NCBI GenBank assembly: GCA_019649035.1
Contig: BMAT01003791.1
Location: 132,145-196,144, forward strand
Direction: 5' to 3'
From: Elysia marginata
Lineage: Eukaryota; Mollusca; Gastropoda; Plakobranchidae
DNA length: 64,000 nt
Part shown: in pieces, positions 12,001 through 26,083 of the stretch
Layout: each line of letters begins with the position of its first letter
How positions within the stretch are numbered: position 1 is the stretch's first letter
The notes under the pieces: generated by a model
Seen by the model: the letters and a program-made list of their open reading frames with translations, nothing else
Told to the model about the DNA's origin: nothing
Database searches by the model: none
Position numbers and translations under genes: made by a program

Positions 12001-15000
12001 CAGAGTTATTTAAAATCTGACATTATAATTGGATTTCAGTGATGTTAAAAATATCAGATAATCTCACCCTTTAACCAGAAACTGCCACGTCATGGCGATT
12101 GACAAAACCTACGTAATGAAGGGGTTAAAAACTTTTACTATCCATCCAGGCAAACAAAACTGTACAAACCAAAAGGCAGAAATGCGCAGAAAAGGAAATG
12201 CTTCTCGTTGTGTTTGGACTTTCAGGGCATCCAGCTGTATCAGGACCAGTTTCTTCACTAGATGAAACAAGCTTAGAATCTTTGTGGCTGCAATGGGGTG
12301 ATACAAATTGATATTATATTTGTCAGCAGGTACAAAAACACATACATTATATTTTTTTTTATCCATTAATTCATTCATGTTTATGACCATTTCTCTTATT
12401 TCTGAAAATTCTTAAAAAAATATCAGCCTGTAGATTATTGTTATGTTTAAGAATTATTGGAAAAAATTTCGGACAACATTTTTTTACCTCATATAAATAC
12501 AAAGATACTTAGAAGAGGGAAAAGAAGTTATGATTAGGCCCGTACCTTAACACAACCTGTATCAGCCATGAGGAAAGTTGGGGTAAATACTTCAGTAGGA
12601 TGGATTCCAGGCAAGACACAGGAAGACTATATTTCTCCCAGTAATAGAGAGCCTAAAACAATTGTAAACACAGTTTATGTAAAGATTAAAAGAAATGTAA
12701 ATTTGTGTATAGCACAATATGTTCTTAACACTTTACATGGAATCAGCTCATACATTAGGCCTGTACATGTATAAATCACATCACACCCTTGCCACTTGAT
12801 GCATTTGATTCAGTATTTATTTCATATCAGTCTAAACATGCTTGACTGACCTAGCTTGTATAAATTAAAAGCTTATTTGACATGATAGATGAAACCTAAC
12901 ATGGTTAGAGGGCATGATAAAACAAAATGACTCTTACTTTATATGAGTAGCAACTCCGTTTAAAAACATACTCTTATATAGGTATTTAAAAACAAAATCA
13001 CATTTATGCAAATAGCATTGATCTTGTCAATTAAGCAAGGTTTTAAATACATTTTTATTTCTTTGACTCAATCATAAATTTTGAGGAAATTGCATTGAGG
13101 GTGATCAAACTTACATGACAACTGAGAAGCTGCAGCTCTTTGTTTTTGTCAGCAGTGGAGAGGTTTTTATTCATCACAATACTTCAAAAGAGAACAGAAA
13201 AGACAAAAATTAAGTCTTACTGACATCAAGTCATTTAGGTCTCTCATTCTTATTGGTCAGATTCCTTTAAACACTTTCCAGAATTTTCAGCCAAACAGTA
13301 TGATGATCTAATCTATTGCTGGTTTCAAATTCATTGTTTGTAAAATTGGGAGCAATTTTGAGGCTGAAGTTACATACAAAAAATGTTCAGTTGAAAGATG
13401 GAAATTCATTGTTTATTTCACCAGGGAAAATGTTGGTTGCTGAATTTCACTTACATTATTTCCTTATAAATTTATATCAAGCAATTTGAGTTCACACACC
13501 AATTGTACATAGTTGAAAAACAAGACAGTTATTTGATTGCTTTGAAAAGGCAATTTAAAATACATATATATCATACCTATTTTTTTCACACAAATGTGAC
13601 ATGACATCATGTGTAGAATTCTACCATACTATTTTTTTTTATCAATTTACAAATAAAACCCCCTAAAAATTAGATGATTTCTTACTTGAGATGATGTTCC
13701 ATCAAACGTCCACATAGGCTGACTATTTCCTCCCTTGGAACATTATCTCGTGAATCCATCACAAAGCAAAGACGATAGTGAAGTGCCTAAATCACATGCA
13801 AAAAATGTTCATAGAGTTGGACCAGGGCACAAACTGAATGCATTCCAGATTTAATTTTTAAACTTAAACCTGCTTGCCCTGAGCCTGAATTCCCCACTAC
13901 AAGATGAAAATCTGTACCTTTATCCAGCCTACTTAGTCTGAAACCCACTCACAGAGCAAACTATTCAAATAGCTGGATTTGCTCACATCCATCACTGGGC
14001 TAATTAATTATCTCCAAGATGTCAAACAACTTAGAATGTAACTGCTATATAAACCACTTGTGAAAAATGAAGGCCAAATGACAACCACCAAGACCTAAGT
14101 AGTGCTGTTGCTTTTCAGGCCTGCAATCCATTTCTTCATGCCACAATGTTAACCATCATTGTAGATGCTTAGATCCCAAAATCTTACTTAACACCAGGCC
14201 TGCAATCCATTTCTTCATGCCACAATGTTAACCATCATTCTAGATGCTTAGATCCCAAAATGATACTTAACATCAGGCCTGCAATCCATTTCTTCATGCC
14301 ATAATGTTAACCATCATTGTAGACCCCAAAATCTTACTTAACATCATATTGCCAGGTGGCTTAGACTTTTCATTTGGCTGGTTACAGCATTGATAACATA
14401 GAAGTAACACATTACATCAGGTGGCACCATCATTGATGACTTAACACTGGCCCTCCCAGGCTTTAAATTGCAAAAAAAAACACTAGGTTTCTTCAATCAA
14501 ACTCTTCACTAAAACACGACAGAATTGCCTATAATATGCATAAATGGCAATTTAAGGTCTCCCAAAAGTGCCGATTCTACATGGAAGAAATGGAAACAAC
14601 AGAGCACTTAGTCTTACACTGCCCAAAAACTAGAAGGTCGATATGATACAGTAAATCAGCAGAAGAAACATTCGCAGCCTGGATTAACAATTTCAATTTG
14701 TAGGTGTAAACCAGCCACTCAATAAGTGCTACTATTATTGCATTGGTATAAGACATCATTTGATCACAGCTACTCCCTAGAGGAACTATCAATGTCCATG
14801 AATGATTTGGCTGTATTGCCAACAGCAAGTCTGTTGTTTTACTGTTTACCTAGTATCAGTTTTTCACACCTATTATAGGACAAAGGCTAAACCTACTTTA
14901 AGCAAAGAGCATTAGTTAGGATAAAAGCTATGTCTTTTCTATTTCTGGGTTGTTGTTACAAGGTAGTACGTTATGTAGAGAGTTTTCTGGTTTAAGCATT

Positions 15001-16658
15001 GATGTCTTATGTTTACATATTAAAGTAAACTTTTATGGAGTTTCTTTTCTTAAGGGCAAATTCTTGAGATACAATTGTTAAACAATCACACTACCTGCAC
15101 TACACAGTCCTCAAGATCACTGATAAAGGCAGCCGTGAGCCAGTCCTGCAAATCTACACTCTTCTGTAGACAAAAACTCGTCTCACATATGCTCTCTACT
15201 ACCTGCGGTCAAAAGGTCAAAATGAGATGAAGTTGATATTTCATAGAGATAAAAAACTATTTTAGTCTAAAGTTGCCTACAGGATATGTGTGGGATCCAA
15301 CAAAATGAGTCTTTATGAGAATTTTGTGATATGGAGTTATATACGTCATTCAAAAGTTAATAAGCCTTTACAACTCTTTAAGATCATCAAAAAATTTTTT
15401 TGATATTTTAATTAGGCCCTGAGTCATAGCATTCAAAAGACAAAAAATCCAAGTGACCTAAATTTTCCGAAAATATGAGAAAAAATGGACTTTGTTTTCA
15501 TATCATAAAAGCCACAAGTTCATTTCCATGTTCTGAAACTGTTAAAAACCTCAATTGTGGTCTCATATGTGAATATAACGAAAAACATCATAAGCTTTCA
15601 AATTATGCGAAATATTTTGAGTACAAATATAAAAATACAGATTTTCTCAAAACTCATTTTGTGGGAGCACTGATGGAATGAAAAGATGTTTTATTAATGA
15701 ACATAAATATACGACAAATTTAACTTATTTTACAGACTATTAGCCTATTTTTCTTAAGCATGTTTAAAAGTGAAAAAAAAATTGTGAATCCCCCTAACAC
15801 CTGTAGCATGAGTATTCTTATCTATAATTTTTTTAGTGCTAAGAATTAAAATCTATTATGCACCCACCACTGCTAAGCCGATACAAGAAATGTTTGACTA
15901 ATCAGATGTCTGAGAAAAACAGCAGCACTCTTAGTTTTCGTTTCTCACCTTTAGCGTAACTGGTACAACACAACTGCTATAAAGTTCATCACCAAGGTTG
16001 TCCAGGTCTGGAAGATGGTCAAGCACACCTGGCCCTGAAAGACTGCCATCTGTAGCTGTTCTCTTCTGGCAATAGGTAAAGTCCAAGCAAATCAATCAGA
16101 GATCATTTAGGAAGAGTTACAGAAGTGCAGGAATTGCAGATATTATAATTGATTGCTTTCTGTTTGATTTTATAATGTATGACACACAAAATAATTTTAT
16201 AAACATATATAGTTAAAGATACTCTTATCCCAAATAACCGTGAGTTTCTGTTGTGTTTCTGCTCACTTCAATAAAAGTAGACGTACCCGATACATTTGTA
16301 CAGAGGTTGGTTTAAGTCATAAAAGATACAAGCTTAGCTATAAAAACCTGCTCTCAGTGTGTTTATGTCTTACGAAATTCTAGCAATACAAGAAAAATCT
16401 CACCTGTATTTAGAACGCTTTCTTTTTTGTTCCATTTTTTTTACTCTCTAGAAGCACATAAAAATTTTCACTAACCCATTGCAGCTCACATCCCGCTAGT
16501 GCTATGTAGGACAGCCAAGCTGTGTTAGAGACATCTGAAGGTGGAACAGACTTAAGAGGAGTTGGCGTGCTGGCATCACCGATTTGCGCCTGCTGACTGA
16601 GACGTCTGCTGGGACTAGCTGCTGACTTGCTGGCTGAGCGCGACTTCAGGTAACCCAG
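9074..16658 (-). CDS. C-terminal exons (25-34) of the RCC1-repeat gene: helical region and RING-like finger
   Basis: These exons encode residues about 1169-1647. The first is a Ser/Pro-rich linker (SRSASKSAASPSRRLSQQAQ). Next come helical segments such as LQDWLTAAFISDLEDCVVQA and CGRLMEHHL, a Thr/Ser-rich stretch with a hydrophobic patch (about 1385-1405), and a conserved-looking basic end. The last two exons give ICKG, FTCGHQFCESRF and ACPKCV, which look like a degenerate RING: CGHxxC and CPxC are present but the first C-x2-C pair is incomplete. The stop codon is at 9076-9074. The low-coordinate end of exon 16658-16476 is set by a GTTAGT donor because it alone keeps phase with the next exon. 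Exons 12271-12170 and 11548-11274 are less certain because a second frame in 11548-11355 is also open. Confidence 0.78.
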
Positions 16659-19600
16659 CTGAAAGTTCACATGAGAACAGACCTTTAAAGAAAAATACCT
16701 TATTCTTCTTCCTCCCATCCTCAAGACACCATGTAAAAACATAATAACTGAGGGATTGCTTAGATTGATTGAAGGGTATTTTTACAAGCCCAATTCCACT
16801 TCAAAGGTGCTCTCAGGGCTTGGGTCCCAATGACAATTTACGGGCTGCCACCCAGAGACTAGCGGGGATACCATGACTTAGCCTCAGCCGGTCACATTAT
16901 AGAGGGATTGCTTAGAAGTCGTTTTTACATTATTTATGTAATCTATACTGTTTTTATGGCCTAAGGAGAGATAGAATAGAAACTAAAGCAAAATGGAAGA
17001 CAAGATCTTTTCAAATATCTGCATTGACAGACAACATCTAATGAAATATCTGCATTGAAAAAGAATTTACAAAGAATTGAGAGAAGATAAACAGAAATCA
17101 AAGTGTATATAAAAAAAAAACCAACAAGGAATTAGTCTCTCTTTACAGCACATTTTGTGATCCTACCTTGAAAAACTAAGGTAAATTTTTTTTTTACTAC
17201 ATGTCTTATGTTGAGATCCTAAAGAAAAGAAGAAATCCTCAGGTCTAGAAGGGACATAAAATGAGTTTTCTCATATGTAATACTCAAATTGAAATTTTAA
17301 GCAAAAGAATAAAATCTTTCTAATCAACTAATAATTATCAAATGTGTAAAGCCAGTCTTATGTGTTTTTGTTTTATTGCTTGATAATAATATACCACACA
17401 CTTTTTTTATTCCTTAAATATTCAAGTGAATAGCAACCAAGCACTTTATACATATGGTTTCATCAATTGAAGATTAACAAAAAAAATCTATTATATTAAT
17501 TTTATGTGCAGCAGACCAGGTGCAAGACTTCTATTCAGATAGCAGTTTTGGAGCTCATGACATTGAAAAGAAATATGTATATCTTCATGCTTTATTTATT
17601 AATCTGTGTTGATTTTGGGCTGTTTAAAATACCCAGTGGTGTTCAGCATGAAACCCAAAAAATAGATGAAAACATGCGTCTCGAAGGCAAAGAATTTGAC
17701 CACCTGGGCCTGCGGGCTGACCATGCCTCAGCCTACGATTTTCAAGAACCCAAACAACTTTGGATATAAAAAGTAGCAAAATCACCCGTAACGACTGACT
17801 TCCCACTGACAGCCTGCACAAGTAGAGCTGCCTCACATGCTTGCTATCCATTATTTTATGCCATAAGCCTAACATCCCTGTAGATACCCCCTATCTTTCT
17901 CATCCGCACATTGATTGTCGGTTCTCATTGACATCTGGTTTGACTAATTGAAACATTAGTATATAGCCCCCCACAGTCATGGTCCCTCCCTTGAGCCTGA
18001 GATGTGGCAACTTAAACTATGCCAACCAATTCTCTGGCCAGTTCTCTTGCCCATGGAGATTATTTTTGTTTACTCATTAGCTTGTGTCAACATTTGACTA
18101 CAGTATAGGGATACAAGTTGAGAAATATTCCCATTAACTTTTAAGGGGTCGGTGCTGTCTTACCTGGCCAGAATCATTCTTGCCCCAGACCCAAACCCCA
18201 CCTTCGGCATCAAAACAGACATTAAACTCCCCTCCACTGGCTACCGAGAGAACTTGCTGGTCATTTATACACGTCAGCATCTTGGGAATGCGCTGTGAAA
18301 AAATATAAATGCATAACATAAGTCAAGCTTTGAAAAAAATTAACTAAAATTAACTGATCAATGAAATATTTTTAAGACCTCGATCTATACATTTTAAGTT
18401 AGATTTGCACACCTACTTCATAGATAAAGCCATCTGAAAAAAGAAAAGGTCACAAAACTAGACAACTTTGTATAATTTGTATAAAAGTTATCTCCTTAAC
18501 ATGCGTGCCACTCTAATTTTCTAAGAATATGAAAATCTTGGCACTATGATCTTGCTTAAAATAAAATTAGATTAAATGTATTATTTAGGAGCACTGAATT
18601 ATCATTGTTCAAATTTGTGTGTTTGTTCAGTTTCTCAGGCTTTAAAAAACAGAAGATAACTGAAAAAACGCACCCCTCCTTTAACCACAATATTGCTAAG
18701 TTATAATTTAAGAGTATGTCAAAAGAGGGAGCTAAAGCCAACATTAGAATTATAGATACGAGAAATCTATATATTTTTACATGCTCTGATATCTTCTACA
18801 TCATAGAATTTATTGAATATGTGTTCCGCTTTTTACAAATGAAATTTACCAAAATACAGAAGGCCTGTATTTAGATCTAGAGGCTGCAACTGGTTGTGCT
18901 GCACTTAAGTGGTGGAGTTATTTCTACGCAGGTGCTATAAAGGCCAAAGAGTGTGTGTCAGCTTTCTCACCTCGTCCTGTCTGGAGCCAGTACCAAGTTG
19001 ACCCTCCAGGTTCCTGCCCCAGGTATAGAGAATACCATCATCTGCCAGAATTGCATTGTGCAAGCTCCCACAACACAACTGTGTATAGATAAAAAAAAAA
19101 CCCCAAGTGATATATCTCGGTAAAAGGTGCAAACAAGCACAAAAAGATCTGCTCTCTGCAAATTAAAAAAATGTAGAGGTAGCTGCGCCCACAACTATGC
19201 TCTTCTACACTTCATAACTTTAAAGGTATCATTTAGAAAAACATGGAAAACCTTTCAATAATATAAACTCTTCAAAACATGCTTCATGATAATACATCTT
19301 CACTTTCATATAAATAAAAACTTTGGGCAAGAAATGACTCTATAACCACAAAGTCAGAAATAAAGGTAGAAAAGGGTCAATGTAAAAGAAATATGACTCG
19401 AAATTTCTGAATTTTTTTGTACATGCGTTACAAGACAGCACATTAATGAAATAAAAACCTACCTTTGTAATTTTGCCATGAACATAGGTGGTGTCCAGAA
19501 TACTGGGGGAGAGGAAAGAGTTCTGCTCTGACACATGGACACCAGCATGGCGAGCCATCCGCATGGACGAGGCGACCTGACGTAAGTTGTGGGGATGAAG

Positions 19601-22600
19601 TCCCCATTGAAAGACCCTGTTGCTTGCACTCACCGCAAGCTGTGAAAGACAGTTAATATGTATGCTATATAAAGAGATTGACATTTGTATAAATCCTATT
19701 TCATTAAAGTATACACATCTCACAATCAGCCTTTATGAGCTGGATGTTGCAATAACGTTTTTCATATTCTGAGGTATTGATATTTTTCTGACCTTTTTTC
19801 TTAAGATAAAAACTGCATTAATTTTTTTTAGTAGAGATAATACTAAATGCTTTGCTCATTACAGTCATGCAATAAAGACGCTAAATCAGATTTTCTTCAC
19901 GTAGTGTTTCTATTTCTTCATATTGAAGTTTTAAAGTCTGACTCATAAGGACTGGTCTCAAGATAAGTAGTAAATAAATAAAGGGGGTGTTAACTTGCTT
20001 TTAGTACATCAATGGAAAACAAAAACAAGGCAAAATATACAGTTACATTGAATTAAGGACTTTTTGCAACGCATGTGTGAAACTCTACAGTTTTTTTTTT
20101 TGCTATTTGACAAACCTTTTACAACATCAGTGAATAACTTGCATCCCAATTACTTTCAACAAAAGAGGAATATAATTCGATTGGGTTTTTTCACTGCACT
20201 TACCCCATGGAAGTAACTTGTGCCTATGGCCACCATTGGAGATGTTGTTGGGAATGAAATACGCTCGGGGATGGATGTCTTTGAGTTAGTACCTAGACCA
20301 AGTTGCCCAAAGTAGCCACAACCAAAGGACCATACTTCCCCCTGTAAAGATCAGGAGATAAATACTGTAAGTTAAATTCTTCAAAGCCAAATTTGAAATT
20401 TTTTGCACCTCAAGCCACTATCTAATCTTTCCTAGCGTAACTTGTGCAAAGGAAAAATAAGGTTCATAATGTTTCTCCAATGTTTTTTTATATACAGGCA
20501 GAAATGAATACAACTGCTGATAAAAATCAGTAGTCAAAGTAAATTTGATCAACCCTACATAATTATAATGAAAAACATTTCAAGCTTCTTCTCCCTCTAT
20601 TCTTAATCCCATTTCATACAGAAAAATGTATAAAAAACAAAATTGGATCCTTTTTTCCTGAGAGGGAATGAGTTAGGGAGTCACACGGTCACAGGCTAAA
20701 ACCACTCACACAGACCATGCCTCAATCACCTTACAAGCTATGCCAGTGGGAGCATTATGCTCCTGGTAGGGCCACCCAAGCTGGACAGGTCAAAGGGTAG
20801 AGGCCAGAATAGACGCAATCCACCCGCACCTTTTTACTTTTAGGTTAAGCTTAGTGCTAACAACTCTATCTCGTAAAAAAGTCATTGTTACAGAAACAGC
20901 AACAAATAACCATGAGCCCTCAGGGTCCTTGTACGAATGGCAGTGGTGGTATAAGCTATGTTTGTCTAAGTGGCAAGGCAGTGGGTGATGGAACTACGGT
21001 AACTAAAAGTTCTAATTATGCTAAAGGCAGACCTTTCGGGCATTTCCACCTAAAGCCTACTTCTTTCCACTGCTAATTTTATACCTTTAAAATCTTTCAA
21101 TCATTTGATCGTGCAGTGGCTGCCTCCACTGTTTATTTTAATCAGTGTCAGCAGGAGAGCATGGACAGAAAATATGGAAATGGATACGCCATGTACTGCG
21201 CAAAAAATTAAGAAGCTCTCCTAGAGTAGCAGTTCGATGTGGACCAGAGGGACACAGAAAATGTGGGCACTCCAAGACCACTTGGAGAAGGACGGTGGAG
21301 ACAGAGACAGCAGCCATGGGACAGTCATTGGGCACCTTGAGGACGCTGGCTCGGGACAGTGTGAGATGGAAGGATTTTGTTGCAGCTAATGGCAAGAATG
21401 GTAAAGTAAATTAAATCAAAAGTAAATACGGGCTAAAACAAAATATCAATCTAAAAAAATTGAACATGAAAATACACAAGCATACTTACCGATTCTGTAA
21501 GAGCTAAAGAGTGAGCATAACCCGCAGCAACTTTGACAATCCCGAAGTTCATCAGGTAGCGTACATGTTGTGGTATGAGGCAGTCTTCTGGATTTCCGTG
21601 TCCAAGTTGACCATGGACGCCCCAACCCCAACTGTACACTCTATGGACCAGCACAGAGGGAGCCAAGTATAGGAAAACGTTTAACAAAAACTTGTAATTA
21701 GTTTTAAGTAATCACTTAAATTCTATACCCTTCAAGTTTCAAGTTTTACATTTATAGATTGAAATACATTTTTTATCTTTTTTTTTACTATATTTCAATC
21801 TATTTCACTAAAAAAAAAATTTGTTCAACCAAATCTTTGCATACAAGCATAACAAGCCAGAAAATTTTATTGCTTTTAATACCCCAAGCCTAGAGAATGA
21901 TGTGAAAATTGCATTTAAAAAATGTAATTAACAATTTTAGTTCCTAGCCGAACTAATGATGCTTGATATTCAATCTGACTCTTCTTATGGTAAATACAGA
22001 ATTCCCAATGCAAATTAACTGGCATAATAATAACCTATACTAAGCTAAAAAAGAAAAAAAGATACTTTTATGCCTTATCTCTTAGAGATGGCCTCTGGTT
22101 TGTGGTCGTCAAACAATTAAGACGGTATTTAGAAGAGAAAAAAAGATCCAGTTCTTACTGATGGTCTTCTGTGAGGGCTAAGGAATGATAGTGTCCACAT
22201 TGAACAGAGACTACTGTCTCCAGCTGCAGCCCCTCCACCAACATTGGCCTCCTGTAGACATGGCGGGTGCCCACTCCAACCTGGCCATACTTGGAATTGC
22301 CCCAGCCATAGACCTAAACAATCAAAATTTAGATCAAAGTTTAAGAATAAGAAGTTTTTAAGTAAAAACATGACTCATTTCAGTACAAAGACAAGGCAGC
22401 CAGTTTAAATCAAACACAAGTCAAAATTTTTACATATTAAGCAAGAAATAATTATAGTAATAAAAGCCCCTTTGAGAAGTCTTGCACAAAAATACCCTGA
22501 ACAAGGTATTAAAATTGATTAATATTGTGGCATTTCAAGCTTTATAAGAAAATTTAAAAAAAATTTTCTACAAAAGTTTGCACTATAGGAGTATTTAAAA

Positions 22601-25600
22601 GCTAACTCTGTAAATATGTAACTCACTCCCTGCTGTGTGAGGGCCAGTGTGTGCTCACAGCCACAGGCCACTGCCTCCACCCTCAGTTTCAACATGTGCA
22701 AAGTTTCAACACGAGCTGGTGTACAAACAGCTTGGGGTACATCACCATGACCCAGCCTGGATAGCAAAGCAAGAAATGATAAAATTTGACAAGTTGTATG
22801 CTGCAAGTTGAGTGAAGTTTTAGGGCTCTTTCTCTTTATCTCCCATTCTGTCCAAATGAGTTGTAAGCCAAATATCTTAGTTTCGAGATACAGGCTTTTG
22901 AAGTCAACATTTTGTTTTCATTTTAGATATTGACCCTAAAACCAATTCTACACAGTTTTCAAGACTAATTCATGTTGAAATGTCATGTTTTATTATGTGT
23001 CAAATTTTAATTGGTATGGTTGCTACACCATTAAAGTTGTCTTGACTTAAAATGCTATTTTCTCCATTTTCTGAAATTTCACAAGTCCTAACCCTGCCGA
23101 CTTCAAACAGCTATAATATCATACAGAAGCATAATAGAGCTTTTCTGTTTGTTGTATTTGAAAGTAGAGAAATTAATATTTTTTGTGATACAAATATCTG
23201 ACTACATTCCTGTTTCGATTTAAGACTCATTTTGACCAGTTGCAAGACCTTTTTTCTTGTGTAAATATACATATACATACAAGATATTGATTTTTTTTTT
23301 CTACTTTTGAAGATGGTGGCCTGCTAAGTATTGAGTTTTTCTGCTCTTTGTGGAGTTCAACATGCAGTTAAATTGCAAATGTAAAGTTGAATTTTTTTTT
23401 CAGTAAAGATCTTCTTCTCTTCACCTAAAACCAACTAACCATTTCATTGAAAACACAATTTGTTCTTTGGGACTAAAATCCAGTTTGAGAATTTTTATTC
23501 AATTAGGTTTAATGTTATCAACAAATGTATTTTTTTCCTCTTCTAACCTAATTATCCCTTCAGGACTCCACCTTACAAGTTTGAAACCTTTTGCTCATTG
23601 CTACAAAGCTGCCTTATGAAACTAAACTTACGAAACCTCAGCTTACAATGGCTAAAATGTTTTGTATGTTCTATATATTGTACAAAGTCTCTATCGACCC
23701 AACTGACAATGCTGCAAAAATCAAGATCTTAACACCCAGTGTGAAGACTTGTTCACTAAATGGTGTTGTCTTCAAAATCTAAATACATCACAATTCCCTT
23801 TTTACAAAGTTACTTTACCTTCCCTGTAAGGATCTTCCCCAGGTGTAAAGGTCCCCATTGCGGACAGCTGCTGCATGCTTTGGTCCACAGGCCACTGGCT
23901 GGGCTTGAATGCAGAGTTTGCGATGTTGATCACTTTGACTACTGGTTCTCTCCTACACAGAGTCAAAAAACAAACCGATGAAATTCACCAGTTTAGACCA
24001 TTGCTCTCTTTAGCAGGTCATTACCAAAGAAACAGGTCTGGTAATTCAGAAATTAAATAGGCGTTGTAATACTCTCCTTCATAAATTGAATTTTTCTTTT
24101 CTATATAATTAAAAAGAGGTTTGTGTCCTTTTTTCATCACACTGACCATGTAGTTTAATTATTCAAATTACCAAAGAAATGACGATATTAAATGTTTATG
24201 CCACCTTTTCTTCCTTTCACTGAATAAGTTCGTCAGATAGCAAAGAAAATACTATTTTTTATCAATGTTCAACGACCTAAAAGTTGGAAAGAATAATATC
24301 AAATAGTGGGGTATCAGAAATGTGATCTTAGAAACTCCTCCTTATTCAACAGCAACAAAGCACTATTAAAAGCCTACTTTTTTGGAAGCCTGTTCCATGG
24401 GATCAGTTACAATTGATGTGAAATCCAGTGTTTTCGGCAAACTTTGTTCAGAGGTAGCCATGCGGCGTTCGTAGTTTAAGTGGAGCACAACCAGCAGGAA
24501 AAACTCAAGCAGCGTCTCTACATACATCGTGCCTGAGTCCTAGAAATATTGTAAACATGCACACACAGATGAGAAAAAGAGGATTAAACTAAAAAAATGT
24601 CATCCATCACTAAAGCCTTTCTGAAGCTAATATGAAGCTCAGATTTAAATAAATTTTCTCTGACTTTTTCATCATATCTCAGATATGATGATTAATAAAA
24701 CAAATTCTAAGGGTTTCTTAATTTTGACTTGAAGATTGGTTTGCACGATGATATTTTAAGCCATTTTAAACCAAGCTTTGAAACTGCAATTGACAGCGTG
24801 AACATAACTACTGCTATATCTGCTAAATAGATTAGTCTAAGGGATAAATAATTTGAGAATTTTGTACATTTTATGTTTGTTTTGCTTTGATTTTGGTGAT
24901 AGAATCAGTGTTACATGAATCTAAAGGTTAAAGCCTACAGGACAGAGATAGTGTTAAGCATGGCAATATGATACTAGTTGATTCCATTCATGTAAGCAAT
25001 ACTTATTATCAAGAATTAACATTTTATATGTTAAAAAAAATATGTAAAGTCTTGAGACTGCCTTTGGAGGTAAAGACTATAGGCCTAATCCATATTTTTT
25101 TTTTACATGTTAAACTCTCTAAAAGCCTATGATGAGATCTGAGTTCTGTTGCTAAGGTTGGAAAGTTATCTTTGGTCTTTGTCTCAGTCAACATTTAACT
25201 TCTGCTAAACCTCATCCCTTGAAAATTTGCACCAAAGCAGCCTTCATTTCTTGGTTTTCATAAGAGTTAATAAATGGAGTGGACATTGATCATACAGCAA
25301 AAGAAGCATGAAAAGTAAAAATATCAAATACTATGAAAGGTTTACAAAACTAATATGAGAACAAAACTGTGTATACTATTCATGGAAGCAAATTCTGTCT
25401 AAATATATTGTTTTACCGTGGGTACATCTGTATTGTCACTTGCCATAGACGAGAGAGAGGTCATACTGTTTGTTCTTTCAGTTGGCATCATGTAGAGAGA
25501 GAAAAAAAATTAATGTTAGGGAAAAGGACCAGACAAGCATTGACTTAAAACCATTAATAAAATCGCTGAAAACCTATAAGCCTGTCTTTGTTTTGTTGGA

Positions 25601-26023
25601 GTAATATGTTTCTTTTATTTCAAACTTGATAGTCAAAATTTGTATTACCTTCCCCTTGATGTCTGCAGACGGAGTAATGTGCCCCTCATCACAGAACGAG
25701 AAGGATCAAAGATACGACACAGCTCCAGTAGCTGGTCTCTTTTTAGGTCAGGCAGGAGTGGTCGTAGCACGCAGCAGTTCTGTATGGCTAGCTGAGGTCG
25801 AACCATGAGCAAACGTGTCAAGTCATCAGGGGGTATGCAAGGCAAGAGGCAGCCTGAAAGTTTTTGGCAAGAGAGAAAGAAAGTTCATGTTTATGTGGTG
25901 GAATTTATGCGATAGGATTTTTGAAAAATATTTTGAACCTTTTTTGGTATTTAATTAGTCTAGTAGGTAAAAATTGGTTGTGTTTTGCTGATCGAGTATC
26001 ATACCCAAATGAACAAAGTAGTA

Positions 26024-26083
<60 letters not shown>

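Noticed and set aside
21758-21804. 12-bp inverted repeat TAGATTGAAATA/TATTTCAATCTA as a second microRNA precursor
   Set aside because: Stem too short, and the 20-plus-base loop is U-rich low-complexity sequence.
23875-24060. Plus-strand frames across RCC1 exons, for example 23760-24060 and 25626-25808
   Set aside because: Shadow frames of minus-strand exons whose splice phases and motifs are clear.
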